Shown: in pieces, positions 41,309 to 50,543 of the stretch
How the letters are laid out: each line of letters begins with the position of its first letter
Numbering within the stretch: position 1 is the first letter of the stretch
Program-made: the position numbers and the translations under genes
NCBI RefSeq assembly: GCF_002742645.2
Contig: NZ_CP033875.1
Location: forward strand, 372,001-436,000
DNA from: Caulobacter sp. FWC26
GTDB taxonomy: Bacteria > Pseudomonadota > Alphaproteobacteria > Caulobacterales > Caulobacteraceae
Reading direction: 5' to 3'
DNA: 64,000 bases
Notes under the pieces: model-generated
The model's database searches: none
Seen by the model: the letters and a program-made list of their open reading frames with translations, nothing else
Told to the model about the DNA's origin: nothing

Positions 41309-44005
41309 TCATAGCAGGTGATGCGGCGTCGCGACGGCCTTGGGCAAGCTGATCAGGATCCGCGTGCCCTTCCCGTCGTGGATGGGGCTGGCGGCGGCGA
41401 TCCGTCCGCCCAACGCATCGATGAAGCCCTTGGCGATCGAAAGGCCCAGGCCCGCGCCTTGAGTGCGGTCGCTGGGCTCCTCCATGCGGCGGAATTTGTC
41501 GAACACCCGCTCCAGTTCCGATGTGGGTATGCCGCGTCCTTCGTCCTCGATGCTGATCACGACGTTGCCGCGATCCTCATAGGCGGCCATTTCGATGCGC
41601 GCCTCAGACGGACTATAGGCGATGGCGTTTTCGAGGACATTGACCACTACCTGCTCCAGCAGGCTCGCATCGGCTTGGACCAGGGACAGCTCCCGAGGAA
41701 AATCCCGGGCGAGCGCCCGCCCGCCCAGGCGGCGCGACACCCGATCGGCGGCGGTGTTCAGCACGTCGCGGACGTCTAGCCAGTCGGTCCGCAGTCGCAG
41801 AGCGCCGCCTTCGATGCGCGTCATGTCGAGCAGGTTTGCGACGTAGCGGTTCAGTCGTTCGGCCTCCTCGCGAATGCTGACGATCAGGTCCTCGCGCACC
41901 GGCCTGGCCAGCTTGTCCCCGTAGTCGATCAGGGTCGTCGAAGCGCCCAGCACCGTCGACAGCGGCGTTCGCAGATCGTGGCTGACCGAGTTCATCAGGG
42001 CCGAGCGGAAGCGGTCGGCGCGGCGCAGGGTTTCGGCCTCGACAGCCTCGGCCGCGAGCTGCGAGCGCTCCAGCGCGACGGCCCCCTGTTCCAGCAGCGC
42101 CAGCACAAGGCGCTCCTGGTCCGGCCCCAACGGCGCGCCGCCCGCGGCCAGGCCGGCGACGCCCGTGCGGGCGCGGACGCCGTCCAGCGGCCAGAACGTC
42201 CATCGGGCCTGGGGCAGGGTCCCGGTTCCGAAGCCGGCGGCTTCGCCCTTTTCCCAAGCCCATCGTGCGGCCGCCATCTGCCCGGCGTCCAAGGTGGCGA
42301 GTTCGGGCGAGCCGTGGGTGACTGCAATTTCATCCCCTTCAGGCAGAAGCACGACGGCGCGTGCGCCGGCGGCGGCTGAAACCTGTTCCACCAGAGCCTT
42401 GGCGACGGCGTCGCGGCCGCTGGCGGCGGAGAACGTCCGGCTGGCGGCGAGCAGGGTGGTGACGGCGGCGGCGCGGCGTTGCGATCCCAGCGCCTGTTCG
42501 CGCACTCGGCCGGCGAGCCCGCCCGAGGCCAGGGCCACCGCCCAGAACACGACCAGGGTGATGAAGTCCGTGGGCGCGCCGACGGCGAGACTGTAGCGCG
42601 GTTCGAGGAACAGATAGTTGTAGACGAGGAACGCCACGGTCGCCGCCGCCAGTGCGGGGCGCAGGCCGTGCAAGACGCCCGCCGCCAGGACGGCCGCCAG
42701 GAAGATCATCCCGAGATCGACACGATCGAACGCCACGTCCAGACCCCAGGCCGCCAGGGTGGCGACCGCGATGAACAGGGCTCCGACCGCATAGCCGCGC
42801 CAACGATCGGGCCGGGGCGGCTCAGGTGCGGGCGACCTCCGCTCGGGCGCGGCCTCGGTGACGACGTGAACCGCCACGCCGCGGGCTTCGCGGAGCAGGG
42901 CGTTGGCCAAGGAGCGCCCCAGAAGCTCGCGCCAGCGGCTCTCGATCGCCTTGCCGATGACGATCTGGGTGACGTTGTGGCGCCGCGCATAGGCCATCAC
43001 CGTCTCGACGATGTCGCCGCCGCTGAGGGCGATGGTCGCGCCGCCCAATTGCTCGGCCAGGCGGTAGGCCTCGCGGAGGCGCGCCGCGTCGCCATCCTTG
43101 GCCAGCGGCCGATCGGTCCGCTCCACGTGGGTGACGGTCCATGGCGCGTCCATCATCATGTCCGACAATCGCCGGCCGGCCCGCACCAGGGTGGCCGCCA
43201 TCGCATCGCCGCTGACCAGGACGAGGATCCGCTCGCCCGCCGCCCAGGGCCCTTCGACGCCCTTCTCGCGCATGGTGGCGACCAGCTGGTCGTCGACGGT
43301 CTGGGCCGCGCGACGAAGCGCCAGCTCGCGCAGGGCGGTGAGGTTCTCGACCTTGAAGAAGTTGTCCGAGGCCAGGCGCGCGGTCTCGGGCACATAGACC
43401 TTGCCGGCGGCCATCCGCTCGCGCAGTTCGTCGGGCGTGATGTCCACCAGCTCGATAGCGTCGGCGCGGGAGAGGGCGCTGTCGGGCACCGTCTCACGCT
43501 GGCGCACGCCGGTGATGCGCTGGACGACGTCGACCAGACTCTCAAGGTGCTGGACGTTCAGCGTTGTCCAGACATCGACGCCGGCTGCCAGCAACTCCTC
43601 CACGTCCTGCCAGCGCTTGGGATGCCGCGAGCCAATCGCGTTGGAGTGGGCGTACTCGTCGACCAGCAGGATCTTCGGCTTGCGCGTCAGGGCCGCGTCG
43701 ATGTCGAACTCCATCTGGACACGGCCGCGGTGCTCGATCGGCTTCCGGGGCAGGACCTCCATGCCGCGCAGCAGGCTTTCGGTCTCGCGGCGGCCATGGG
43801 TCTCGACGACGCCGATCAGGACGTCCGCGCCTTCGGCCTTCCGGCGGCGCGCGGCGCGCAGCATTTCATAGGTCTTGCCCGCGCCGGGCGCCATGCCCAG
43901 AAACACCTTGAGGCGCCCCCGGCGCGCCTTGTTGGCGGCGGCCAGGAGCGCCTCGGGGTCGGGGCGCCCGGGTTCTTTTTGAGAGGAGCGTTCGTCAGCC
44001 GGCAC
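41309..44005 (-). CDS. kdpD: Potassium sensor histidine kinase KdpD
   Basis: An 898-residue kinase with the normal KdpD layout. The N-terminal KdpD domain has Walker A 'GMAPGAGKTYEML' (about 37-49), and a universal-stress-protein-like domain follows (about 250-375). Four tightly packed membrane segments (about 400-500), a GAF-like region, the phospho-His box 'NSVSHDLRTPLSTVLG' and an HATPase domain ('ENAIAYSPSEARIE', 'GAGLGLSIAKGFIDALGG') complete it. It senses low K+ or ionic strength and phosphorylates KdpE. The GTG start overlaps the kdpC stop by one base (TAGTG). Confidence 0.95.
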   Translation of the reverse strand: MPADERSSQKEPGRPDPEALLAAANKARRGRLKVFLGMAPGAGKTYEMLRAARRRKAEGADVLIGVVETHGRRETESLLRGMEVLPRKPIEHRGRVQMEFDIDAALTRKPKILLVDEYAHSNAIGSRHPKRWQDVEELLAAGVDVWTTLNVQHLESLVDVVQRITGVRQRETVPDSALSRADAIELVDITPDELRERMAAGKVYVPETARLASDNFFKVENLTALRELALRRAAQTVDDQLVATMREKGVEGPWAAGERILVLVSGDAMAATLVRAGRRLSDMMMDAPWTVTHVERTDRPLAKDGDAARLREAYRLAEQLGGATIALSGGDIVETVMAYARRHNVTQIVIGKAIESRWRELLGRSLANALLREARGVAVHVVTEAAPERRSPAPEPPRPDRWRGYAVGALFIAVATLAAWGLDVAFDRVDLGMIFLAAVLAAGVLHGLRPALAAATVAFLVYNYLFLEPRYSLAVGAPTDFITLVVFWAVALASGGLAGRVREQALGSQRRAAAVTTLLAASRTFSAASGRDAVAKALVEQVSAAAGARAVVLLPEGDEIAVTHGSPELATLDAGQMAAARWAWEKGEAAGFGTGTLPQARWTFWPLDGVRARTGVAGLAAGGAPLGPDQERLVLALLEQGAVALERSQLAAEAVEAETLRRADRFRSALMNSVSHDLRTPLSTVLGASTTLIDYGDKLARPVREDLIVSIREEAERLNRYVANLLDMTRIEGGALRLRTDWLDVRDVLNTAADRVSRRLGGRALARDFPRELSLVQADASLLEQVVVNVLENAIAYSPSEARIEMAAYEDRGNVVISIEDEGRGIPTSELERVFDKFRRMEEPSDRTQGAGLGLSIAKGFIDALGGRIAAASPIHDGKGTRILISLPKAVATPHHLL

Positions 44006-44583
44006 TAGCCGCCTTTCGTGAAGCGGGCGTCGAGCGCCCGGTTGAGGGCCAGTACGTTGACGCTAGGCTGACCGATGAAGCCCAGTAGCGGCTGCTGAAC
44101 CTGGGCGTCGATCAGCGCCGTGATCTGGCTTTCCGTAACCCCGCGCGCCTTGGCGACGCGGGGCGCCTGGAAGCGGGCATTGGCCGGCGAGATGTCCGGA
44201 TCAAGACCTGAGGCCGAGGTGGTGACCGCGTCTGCCGGGATGACCGCGCCGGGGTTCTCGGCCCGCAAAGCGGCGGCGTCGCCTTTTTCCCGCGCGATCA
44301 GCTTGTCGTTCAGCGGGCCCATGTTGGAGCCGCTGGAGGCCGTGGCGTCGTAGCCGTTCCCCGCCGCCGAGGGGCGGCCGTGGAAGTATTCGGGCTTGGC
44401 GAAGGCCTGGCCGATCAAGGCCGAGCCGATGACCTGGCCGTTTGCGTCGCGGACGAGGCTGCCATTGGCCTGGACCGGAAAGGCCGCCTGGGCGACGCCC
44501 GTGACGGCCAGCGGATAGGCCAGGCCCAGCAGGGCGGTGAACAGGCCCATCGAAACCAGGGCCGGACGAAGATGCGAAAGCAT
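44005..44583 (-). CDS. kdpC: K+-transporting ATPase subunit KdpC
   Basis: A 192-residue subunit with one N-terminal membrane helix ('LVSMGLFTALLGLAYPLAVTGVAQAAF') and a periplasmic domain containing 'GSALIGQAFAKPEYFHGRPSAAGNGYDATASSGSNMGP' and 'TTSASGLDPDISPANARFQ', the conserved KdpC segments. It stabilises the KdpFABC complex and may raise substrate affinity. It lies 27 bases after kdpB. Confidence 0.95.
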   Translation of the reverse strand: MLSHLRPALVSMGLFTALLGLAYPLAVTGVAQAAFPVQANGSLVRDANGQVIGSALIGQAFAKPEYFHGRPSAAGNGYDATASSGSNMGPLNDKLIAREKGDAAALRAENPGAVIPADAVTTSASGLDPDISPANARFQAPRVAKARGVTESQITALIDAQVQQPLLGFIGQPSVNVLALNRALDARFTKGG

Positions 44584-44610
44584 GACGGATGAGTCTCCGA
44601 TGGCTCGTGT

Positions 44611-46671
44611 TTACGCCAGACCCAGGGCCGAGACCACGAGGTCGATCAGCTTGATGCCGACGAACGGGGCGATCAGGCCGCCAAGGCCATAGAGGGTCAG
44701 GTTGCGCGACAGCAGCTTGCCGGCGCCGACGGCGCGGTATTTCACGCCCTTCAGGGCCAGCGGGATCAGGGCGACGATCACCAGGGCGTTGAAGATCACC
44801 GCCGACAGGATGGCGCTCTGCGGGCTGTGCAGCTTCATCACGTTCAGCGCCCCCAGGGCCGGCAACGAGACCACGAACATCGCCGGGATGATGGCGAAGT
44901 ACTTGGCCACGTCGTTGGCGATCGAGAAGGTCGTCAGGGCGCCGCGGGTGATCAGCATCTGCTTGCCGACCTCGACGATCTCGATGACCTTGGTCGGGTC
45001 GCTGTCGAGGTCGACCATGTTGCCGGCCTCGCGGGCGGCCTGGGCGCCGGTCTGCATAGCGACGCCGACATCGGCCTGGGCGAGGGCGGGGGCGTCGTTG
45101 GCGCCGTCGCCGCACATGGCCACCAGGCGGCCCTTGCCCTGTTCCTCGCGGATCAGCCGCAGCTTGTCCTCGGGCGTGGCTTCGGCCAGGAAGTCGTCGA
45201 CGCCTGCCTCGGAGGCGATGGCGGCGGCGGTCACAGGGTTGTCGCCGGTGATCATTACCGTGCGAAGGCCCATGCGGCGAAGGTCCGCGAACCGCTCCTT
45301 CACCCCAGGCTTCACCACATCCTTCAAGTGGATGACGCCGACCAGGACGCCGTCTTCGCTGACCGCCAGCGGCGTGCCGCCCGAGCGGGCGATGCGATCC
45401 ACGGCGGCCGTCAGTTCGGCCGGAATGCTTTTGGGCTCCAGCGCCAGGGAACGGTAGACGGCGTCCACAGCGCCCTTGCGCCAGGAGTGGCCGTCGTGGT
45501 CCAGGCCCGACTGGCGTGTCTGGGCGGTGAACGGGATCGAGGTCGCGCCCTCGGGCGGCTCCACCGTCAGGCCGGCGTTGCGGGCCAGTTCGACGATCGA
45601 GCGGCCTTCCGGGGTCTCGTCGGCCAGCGAGCCCATCAAGGCCGCCCTCATGGCCGCTTCGGGACGCACGCCGGGCGCGGGGATCACTTCGGTCGCCATG
45701 CGGTTGCCGAAGGTGATGGTGCCAGTCTTGTCGAGCAGCAGGGTGTCGACGTCGCCCGCCGCCTCGACAGCGCGGCCCGAGGTCGCCAGGACATTGACCT
45801 TTAGCAGGCGGTCCATGCCAGCGATGCCGACGGCGCTGAGCAGCCCGCCGATGGTCGTGGGGATCAGCGTGATGAACAGCGCACCCAGCACCAGCGGGTC
45901 CAAAGCGACGCCCGAGAACTTGCCCAGGCCCAGCAGGGTCACGACCGCGATCAGGAAGATCAGGGTCAGGCCCGCCAACAGGACGGCCAGGGCGATCTCG
46001 TTCGGCGTCTTGCGACGGTCGGCGCCCTCTACCATGGCGATCATTCGGTCAAGGAAGGTCGAGCCCGCCTCCGCCGTCACCCGCACCTTGATCCAGTCGG
46101 AGACCACCGTGGTGCCGCCGGTCACGGCTGAGCGGTCGCCGCCGCTTTCGCGAATGACTGGAGCGCTTTCGCCGGTGATAGCCGCTTCGTTGACGCTGGC
46201 CATGCCCTCGATGATCTCGCCATCGGTCGGGATGACCTCGCCGGCCTCGACCAGGATCACCTCGCCCACGCCCAGCTTGTGGGCGGGGGTGGGAATCCAG
46301 GTCCCGGTGTTGGGATCGACGATGAGCTTGGCCTTTGTCGTCACGCGGGTGGCGCGCAGGCTGTCGGCCGCCGCCTTGCCGCGCCCCTCGGCGACGCTCT
46401 CTGCGAGGTTGGCGAACAGCACCGTGGCCCATAGCCAGACGGCGATCTGGATGGCGAAGCCCGCCGCCTGGTGGGTCGCCACCGCCGCGACCGCCGAGAC
46501 GGTCGACAGCAGGGCCACCAGCCAGGTGGCGAAGATCACCGGGTTGCCGGTCAGCTTGCGCGGATCGAGCTTGAGGAAGGCGTCCTTGGCCGCGCGGGCC
46601 AGGACGGGGCCGGAGAGGCCGCCGGCGAGGGGGCGTCGACCCTGATCGGCGTGGATATCGATCGAACTCAT
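44611..46671 (-). CDS. kdpB: K+-transporting P-type ATPase subunit KdpB
   Basis: A 686-residue P-type ATPase, the energising subunit of KdpFABC. The phosphorylated Asp314 is in '[14 protein letters not shown]'. Also visible are the 'TGESAPV' actuator loop (167-173), the membrane motif '[21 protein letters not shown]' and '[18 protein letters not shown]' of the hinge. The ATG at 46671 follows kdpA by 11 bases. A long open frame continues upstream across kdpA but is antisense-like sequence and not part of the protein. Confidence 0.96.
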   Translation of the reverse strand: MSSIDIHADQGRRPLAGGLSGPVLARAAKDAFLKLDPRKLTGNPVIFATWLVALLSTVSAVAAVATHQAAGFAIQIAVWLWATVLFANLAESVAEGRGKAAADSLRATRVTTKAKLIVDPNTGTWIPTPAHKLGVGEVILVEAGEVIPTDGEIIEGMASVNEAAITGESAPVIRESGGDRSAVTGGTTVVSDWIKVRVTAEAGSTFLDRMIAMVEGADRRKTPNEIALAVLLAGLTLIFLIAVVTLLGLGKFSGVALDPLVLGALFITLIPTTIGGLLSAVGIAGMDRLLKVNVLATSGRAVEAAGDVDTLLLDKTGTITFGNRMATEVIPAPGVRPEAAMRAALMGSLADETPEGRSIVELARNAGLTVEPPEGATSIPFTAQTRQSGLDHDGHSWRKGAVDAVYRSLALEPKSIPAELTAAVDRIARSGGTPLAVSEDGVLVGVIHLKDVVKPGVKERFADLRRMGLRTVMITGDNPVTAAAIASEAGVDDFLAEATPEDKLRLIREEQGKGRLVAMCGDGANDAPALAQADVGVAMQTGAQAAREAGNMVDLDSDPTKVIEIVEVGKQMLITRGALTTFSIANDVAKYFAIIPAMFVVSLPALGALNVMKLHSPQSAILSAVIFNALVIVALIPLALKGVKYRAVGAGKLLSRNLTLYGLGGLIAPFVGIKLIDLVVSALGLA

Positions 46672-46682
46672 GGGATCACCAC

Positions 46683-48395
46683 TCAGCGGAGGGCCGCGAC
46701 CGCGCCGAGCGCTTGGAAGTGCTCGACGATCGGTCCCAGCGCCATCGCGGGGAAGAACTGCAGGCCGCCCAGGATCAGGATCACCCCGATCAAGAGGCCG
46801 ATGAAGAGACCGCCGTCGGTCGGCAGGGTGCCGGCCGTGGGGGCGAGCTTGGGCTTGGCGACCAGGCTGCCGGCGATGGCCAGGACGGCGACGATCGGCA
46901 GGAAGCGGCCCAGCGCCATGGCGATCCCCAGCGTCACGTTCCACCAGGGCGCGTTGGCGGTCAGGCCGGCGAAGGCCGAGCCGTTGTTGGCCGTGCCCGA
47001 GACATAGGCGTAGAGGATCTCCGAAAGGCCGTGCGGGCCGCTGTGCATCAGGCCCTTCAGCGCCTCCGGCAGGACGGCGGCGATCCCTGAGAAGCCCAGC
47101 ATGGACAGCGGGATGATCACCACCGCCAGGATCGAGAACTGGATCTCGCGCGCCTCGACCTTCTTGCCCAGGTATTCGGGGGTGCGGCCGACCATCAGGC
47201 CGGCGACGAACACCGACAGCAGGGCCATGACGACCATGATGGCGACGCCCGAGCCGATGCCGCCAGGCAGGATCTCGCCCAACTGCATCAGGAACATGGC
47301 GATCCCGCCACCCAGGGGCATCAGGCTGGAGTGCATGCCGTTGACCGAGCCGTTAGACGCCCCGGTGGTCATGGCGACCCAGGCGGCCGTGGCGGGCGCG
47401 CCGAAGCGGACCTCCTTGCCTTCCATGTTCACGCTCGTGTCGACCTTGGCCGCGACCTGGGCGGGCGGGGCTTGGGTTTCGGTCGCGTAGACACCCGCCG
47501 CGCCGGCGAACAGCAGCACGAAGGCGGCGATCACCAGGGCGCGGACGTCCTTCTTGGCCATCACGGTGCGGCCAAAGGCGAAGAACGCCGCCCACCCAAG
47601 AGTATTGATCGAGACGGCCGTGATCAGGTTGGTCAGGGGAGTGGGGTTCTCGAACGGGTGGGCCGAGTTGGCGTTGAAGATACCGCCGCCATTGATCCCC
47701 AGCATCTTGATCGCCTCCTGCGAGGCCACGGCGTAGAGCGAGATTTTTTGCTCGGCCCCTTCCAGCGTATGGGCGGTGACGCCGGCGGCCAGGGTCTGCG
47801 GCAAGCCCAGGGTGACGAGTAGGACCGCGACCACGAAGGCCAGCGGCAGCAGCAGATAGAGCGTGGTGCGGATCAGGTCGGCCCAGAAGTTGCCGACGCC
47901 TTCGCCGCGATTGGCGACAAACGCCCGCGCCAGGGCCGCCGCCACGGTCGCGCCGGTGGCGGCCGAGACGAAGTTCTGGACCGTCAGCACCAGCATCTGG
48001 CTGAGCGTCGACATCGTGCTTTCGCCCGCGTAGCTCTGCCAGTTGGTGTTGGTGACGAAGCTGAAGGCGGTGTTGAACGCCAAATGGCCCGAAAGACCCG
48101 GGAAGCCCTGCGGGTTCAGCGGCAGCACGCCCTGCAGGCGCAGCACCGCATAGACGAAGGCAAAGCCGATCAGGTTGAAAGCCAGCAGGGCCATGGCGTA
48201 GGCGTGCCAGCTCTGGCTCTTCTTGGGATCAACACCGCAGGCCTTATAGAACAGGCCTTCAACGGGATGCATCACGGGGTCTAGGAAAGTCTTCTCCCCG
48301 TTCCAGACGCGGGAAAGAAGAACGCCCAGCGGCCAGCCGATGGCGACCGCCAGGCTCAGGGTCAGGGCGATCTCCGCCCATCCTTGCCATGTCAT
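46683..48395 (-). CDS. kdpA: K+-transporting ATPase subunit KdpA
   Basis: A 570-residue channel-like subunit with about ten membrane helices that selects K+. Four selectivity-filter-like loops can be seen: '[14 protein letters not shown]', '[24 protein letters not shown]', '[22 protein letters not shown]' and '[13 protein letters not shown]'. It starts with ATG 13 bases after the kdpF stop. Confidence 0.96.
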   Translation of the reverse strand: MTWQGWAEIALTLSLAVAIGWPLGVLLSRVWNGEKTFLDPVMHPVEGLFYKACGVDPKKSQSWHAYAMALLAFNLIGFAFVYAVLRLQGVLPLNPQGFPGLSGHLAFNTAFSFVTNTNWQSYAGESTMSTLSQMLVLTVQNFVSAATGATVAAALARAFVANRGEGVGNFWADLIRTTLYLLLPLAFVVAVLLVTLGLPQTLAAGVTAHTLEGAEQKISLYAVASQEAIKMLGINGGGIFNANSAHPFENPTPLTNLITAVSINTLGWAAFFAFGRTVMAKKDVRALVIAAFVLLFAGAAGVYATETQAPPAQVAAKVDTSVNMEGKEVRFGAPATAAWVAMTTGASNGSVNGMHSSLMPLGGGIAMFLMQLGEILPGGIGSGVAIMVVMALLSVFVAGLMVGRTPEYLGKKVEAREIQFSILAVVIIPLSMLGFSGIAAVLPEALKGLMHSGPHGLSEILYAYVSGTANNGSAFAGLTANAPWWNVTLGIAMALGRFLPIVAVLAIAGSLVAKPKLAPTAGTLPTDGGLFIGLLIGVILILGGLQFFPAMALGPIVEHFQALGAVAALR

Positions 48396-48408
48396 GGGAA
48401 AGGGTCCG

Positions 48409-48495
48409 TCAGAACTTGTCGGGCCGCAGCATCGCCGCGACCATGTAGCCGGCGACCACGATCGCGCCGGCGCCCCACAGGATGTTCACGAGCAT
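48409..48495 (-). CDS. kdpF: Small K+-ATPase subunit KdpF
   Basis: A 28-residue single-helix peptide, '[18 protein letters not shown]...' ending '...AAMLRPDKF'. The 'LRP(D/E)xF' end and position directly before kdpA are hallmarks of KdpF, a lipid-like stabiliser of the complex. It starts two bases after the stop of a similar upstream micro-ORF. Confidence 0.88.
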   Translation of the reverse strand: MLVNILWGAGAIVVAGYMVAAMLRPDKF

Positions 48496-48497
48496 CG

Positions 48498-48581
48498 TCA
48501 GACGCGCCTCAGCGCGGCGACGAACGCGCCGAACAGGGCGAACAGGCCAAGCGCCAGCGCCCCATAGAGAAGATCAGCCAT
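48498..48581 (-). CDS. 27-residue membrane peptide heading the kdp operon
   Basis: A 27-codon frame encoding 'MADLLYGALALGLFALFGAF' plus 'VAALRRV'. It has an excellent AAGGAGG five bases before the ATG, better than that of kdpF. The peptide is one hydrophobic helix with a basic end, like KdpF itself. The stop is two bases before the kdpF start, suggesting coupling. It may be an additional small subunit or a leader peptide for kdp expression. It is not a known named gene to me. Confidence 0.65.
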   Translation of the reverse strand: MADLLYGALALGLFALFGAFVAALRRV

Positions 48582-48593
48582 CACGGCCTCCTT

Positions 48594-48879
48594 GGATGTC
48601 GGAGGCTAAGGACGACGGACGCGCATAAAGGCGCCATGCGGAAGCGGCGAATGCGCGTAAAGACGGCGTAAAGAGACCCGTGCGCTCGATCTGCCCGCGT
48701 TTTATCTGCACCGCTGTAGGGCGGCCCTGAAGCTGGGCCGTCTCGTCCCAAACATCGTTCCCCAAGTGCGATGTGGAACGCGACGGATCGCATCGAACGC
48801 ACTGGAATACGATCTCGCGATTTCCCCTTACGCAACGGGGACTTGCGGAACTTCAGCTGGACTTGCGGAGATAGGTGGC
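48594..48879. promoter_or_regulatory. kdp upstream region
   Basis: About 285 bases before the kdp operon hold no convincing gene. The kdp promoter, with the KdpE site, should lie here on the minus strand; no certain operator could be picked out. An 11-bp direct repeat GGACTTGCGGA occurs at 48839-48849 and 48859-48869. Confidence 0.4.
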
Positions 48880-48894
48880 TGGCGGAGAGGGTGG
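48880..48894 (-). other. 15-bp tRNA-Ser 3'-end-like sequence (possible att remnant)
   Basis: TGGCGGAGAGGGTGG on the plus strand is the complement of CCACCCTCTCCGCCA, the usual 3' end of bacterial tRNA-Ser including CCA. No tRNA body is attached. Such fragments mark att sites left by elements that integrate into tRNA genes, and an integrase relic lies 280 bp away. A chance match of 15 bases cannot be excluded. Confidence 0.45.
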
Positions 48895-49170
48895 ATGCTC
48901 GAGGTTCGCAATTAGTTCAGTGAAATCATATTCATGTCAAAAATGAAGATTTTTTTGTTCCACAAATCGTCCCCCAAAGCTCCTCAAAATGAGCTCCGCT
49001 TGGGCGTCCACCGATGAGGTCCAGCTTGGGGGCGTGGTCGATGCCGAGCGTCAAACGCCTATGTCATTGGCACGGCGTTTGGAGGCTCGCGGGTCTGTGT
49101 CGTCAGTCTGCTCGGCCGTACATACAGGTCAGCCGCAGCCAATCGCCGTCACCTCCGGCGCTCTGTGCTG
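48895..49170. other. AT-richer stretch left of the integrase relic
   Basis: 48900-48990 is distinctly AT-rich for this genome ('gaagatttttttgttcc') and no genuine gene is recognisable up to 49170. Short open frames on both strands lack family features. This fits decayed acquired DNA. Confidence 0.4.
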
Positions 49171-49740
49171 ATGGGGGTCTACACAGGAACCCGGCCGGGC
49201 GTTTCGCCCAAGGTCCTGTGGCATGAAAGCCCCGCCCGGGCCTGGGTTGACCTGGAGGCGGGGATGATCTGGCGGCGAGGCAAGGCTGAACGCTAGCACG
49301 CCACCAAGCGGCGGCCCGTGGTGCGCTTGCCAGCGCCGTTGCTCGGCCACATGCGGCGGTGGAAAGCGCATGATGATCGGATCGCCGCGCTGCAGGACGA
49401 GGGAGATCACGCAGCCACAAGGCGTAGGCTCCAGCCCGGTCAGCGTGTCCGCACCGTTCTGCATCATGGCGGGTGTTCGATCCATGGACGGATACGAACC
49501 GGGTTCGAGGGGCTGGTTCGTGACGCGGAACTGGACGGAGAAATCACGCCGCACTGGATGCGGCACACCTGCGTCACCTGGCTGATGGAAGCAGGCGTCA
49601 GCTCTTGGGACGCCTCCGCTCACAGCGGGATGAGCCCGGCGATGATCTAAAAGCACTATGGGCAGCGCGACGCGCTCTGCGCCAGGACGGGTGGGGCCTG
49701 CGGGGTTGGACGCTCCGCTCCGCCGACAGCTTTGGGGAGG
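49171..49740 (+). pseudogene. Tyrosine recombinase (phage-type integrase) remnant
   Basis: One frame encodes the C-terminal catalytic part of a tyrosine recombinase: 'MGVYTGTRPGVSPKVLWHES' (first catalytic Arg in TGTR), 'WVDLEAGMIWRRGKAE', 'KRRPVVRLPAPLLGHMRRW', 'PHWMRHTCVTWLMEAG' (His-x-x-Arg) and, after a break, 'KHYGQRDA' with the nucleophile Tyr. It is interrupted by TAG at 49294-49296 and TAA at 49648-49650, and the N-terminal half is missing. It is a dead gene from a former integrated element; the tRNA-Ser-like 15-mer to the left may be its att site. Confidence 0.8.
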
Positions 49741-49820
49741 GCGTCTCAAGCACGTTGAGGTTTCTGCGTTGAGGCTTGGATCGGCGCCTCCGGCAGGCCT
49801 TGAGCCTTAGAGACTACCCT

Positions 49821-50468
49821 CTAGCCTCGATCGGTTTGGGCCGGCGGCCGAGCGCGTAGGAGCGCCAGCTGCTCTGCGGCCAGCCGTCGGAGGCTGCAGG
49901 GGGGCATGTCCGCAGCCTGTTCGAGGCGATCGCCGATCAGGGCCGCAGTCAGGGCGTGGCTCGTAAGGTTCAGCACGATCGGGCCCGCGCCGGCGGCGTG
50001 GTGGTCGGTTCCAGGCGGCTCGCCTTCGCGCAGGGCGCGGACGCTGTCGGCGACGACGTCCAGGATTGGCGTCAGTCCGCCGCCGCCGCTAGCGGCAAGC
50101 CAGCCCAGCAGCTTGCCAAGACCGCTGCTGCTGAATGCGTCGAAGAACATGTCGACAATTGCCTCAGCGCCGATCTCGCCGCTTCGCATTTCCAGAACCG
50201 CCGCATGGGCCTCTCGCGCTAGCCGACGGGCCGAGGCTTCGACGAGCGCGGCGTGCAGGGCGGCGCTTGTTCCAAAATGATGAGTGACATTGCCATGCGT
50301 CATGCCCAGGCGCTGGGCGACTCCCTTCAGCGTCACCGCGCCAGGGCCTTGCTCGAACAGCAGCGCGCGCGCCGCCTCGAGCAGCATTTCCCGCGCCGCC
50401 TCGGAGGTTCGGCGGGTGCGCTTCTGCGACGGTTGCTTGCTATTGTCATTGATGATAGTAGTGACCAT
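49821..50468 (-). CDS. TetR-family transcriptional regulator
   Basis: A 215-residue repressor-type protein. The N-terminal HTH ('AREMLLEAARALLFEQGPGAVTLKGVAQRLGMTHGNVTHHFGTSAALHAALVE', about residues 24-76) is clearly TetR/AcrR. The C-terminal ligand domain is not assignable. It is divergent from a ThDP-enzyme/FAD-dehydrogenase pair 75 bases away and probably controls it. Its own start codon lies inside a palindrome (50460-50477), which suggests autoregulation. Confidence 0.9.
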   Translation of the reverse strand: MVTTIINDNSKQPSQKRTRRTSEAAREMLLEAARALLFEQGPGAVTLKGVAQRLGMTHGNVTHHFGTSAALHAALVEASARRLAREAHAAVLEMRSGEIGAEAIVDMFFDAFSSSGLGKLLGWLAASGGGGLTPILDVVADSVRALREGEPPGTDHHAAGAGPIVLNLTSHALTAALIGDRLEQAADMPPCSLRRLAAEQLALLRARPPAQTDRG

Positions 50469-50477
50469 ATCGTCACT
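50460..50477. promoter_or_regulatory. Palindrome AGTGAC-N6-GTCACT over the tetR start
   Basis: AGTGAC at 50460-50465 and GTCACT at 50472-50477 form perfect 6-bp arms; the tetR ATG lies within the spacer (50466-50468). This is the likely operator of the TetR regulator, affecting both divergent genes. Confidence 0.55.
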
Positions 50478-50543
50478 CTAGGTCGCAACCGGCCAAATCT
50501 GAAGTCGGGGGCCCCGCAGCCGGGACGACGGAGGACGCACGTC

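Noticed and set aside
42479..44008. 509-codon plus-strand open frame opposite kdpD
   Set aside because: It is the complement of well-conserved kdpD coding sequence and shows no protein family features.
44611..46944. KdpB extended to a 777-residue protein
   Set aside because: The extra 91 N-terminal residues are Arg/Pro/Gly-rich and overlap kdpA; the ATG at 46671 gives the normal KdpB length and start.
48989..49171. 60-residue open frame left of the integrase relic
   Set aside because: No recognisable motif or good ribosome binding site; the area looks like decayed DNA.
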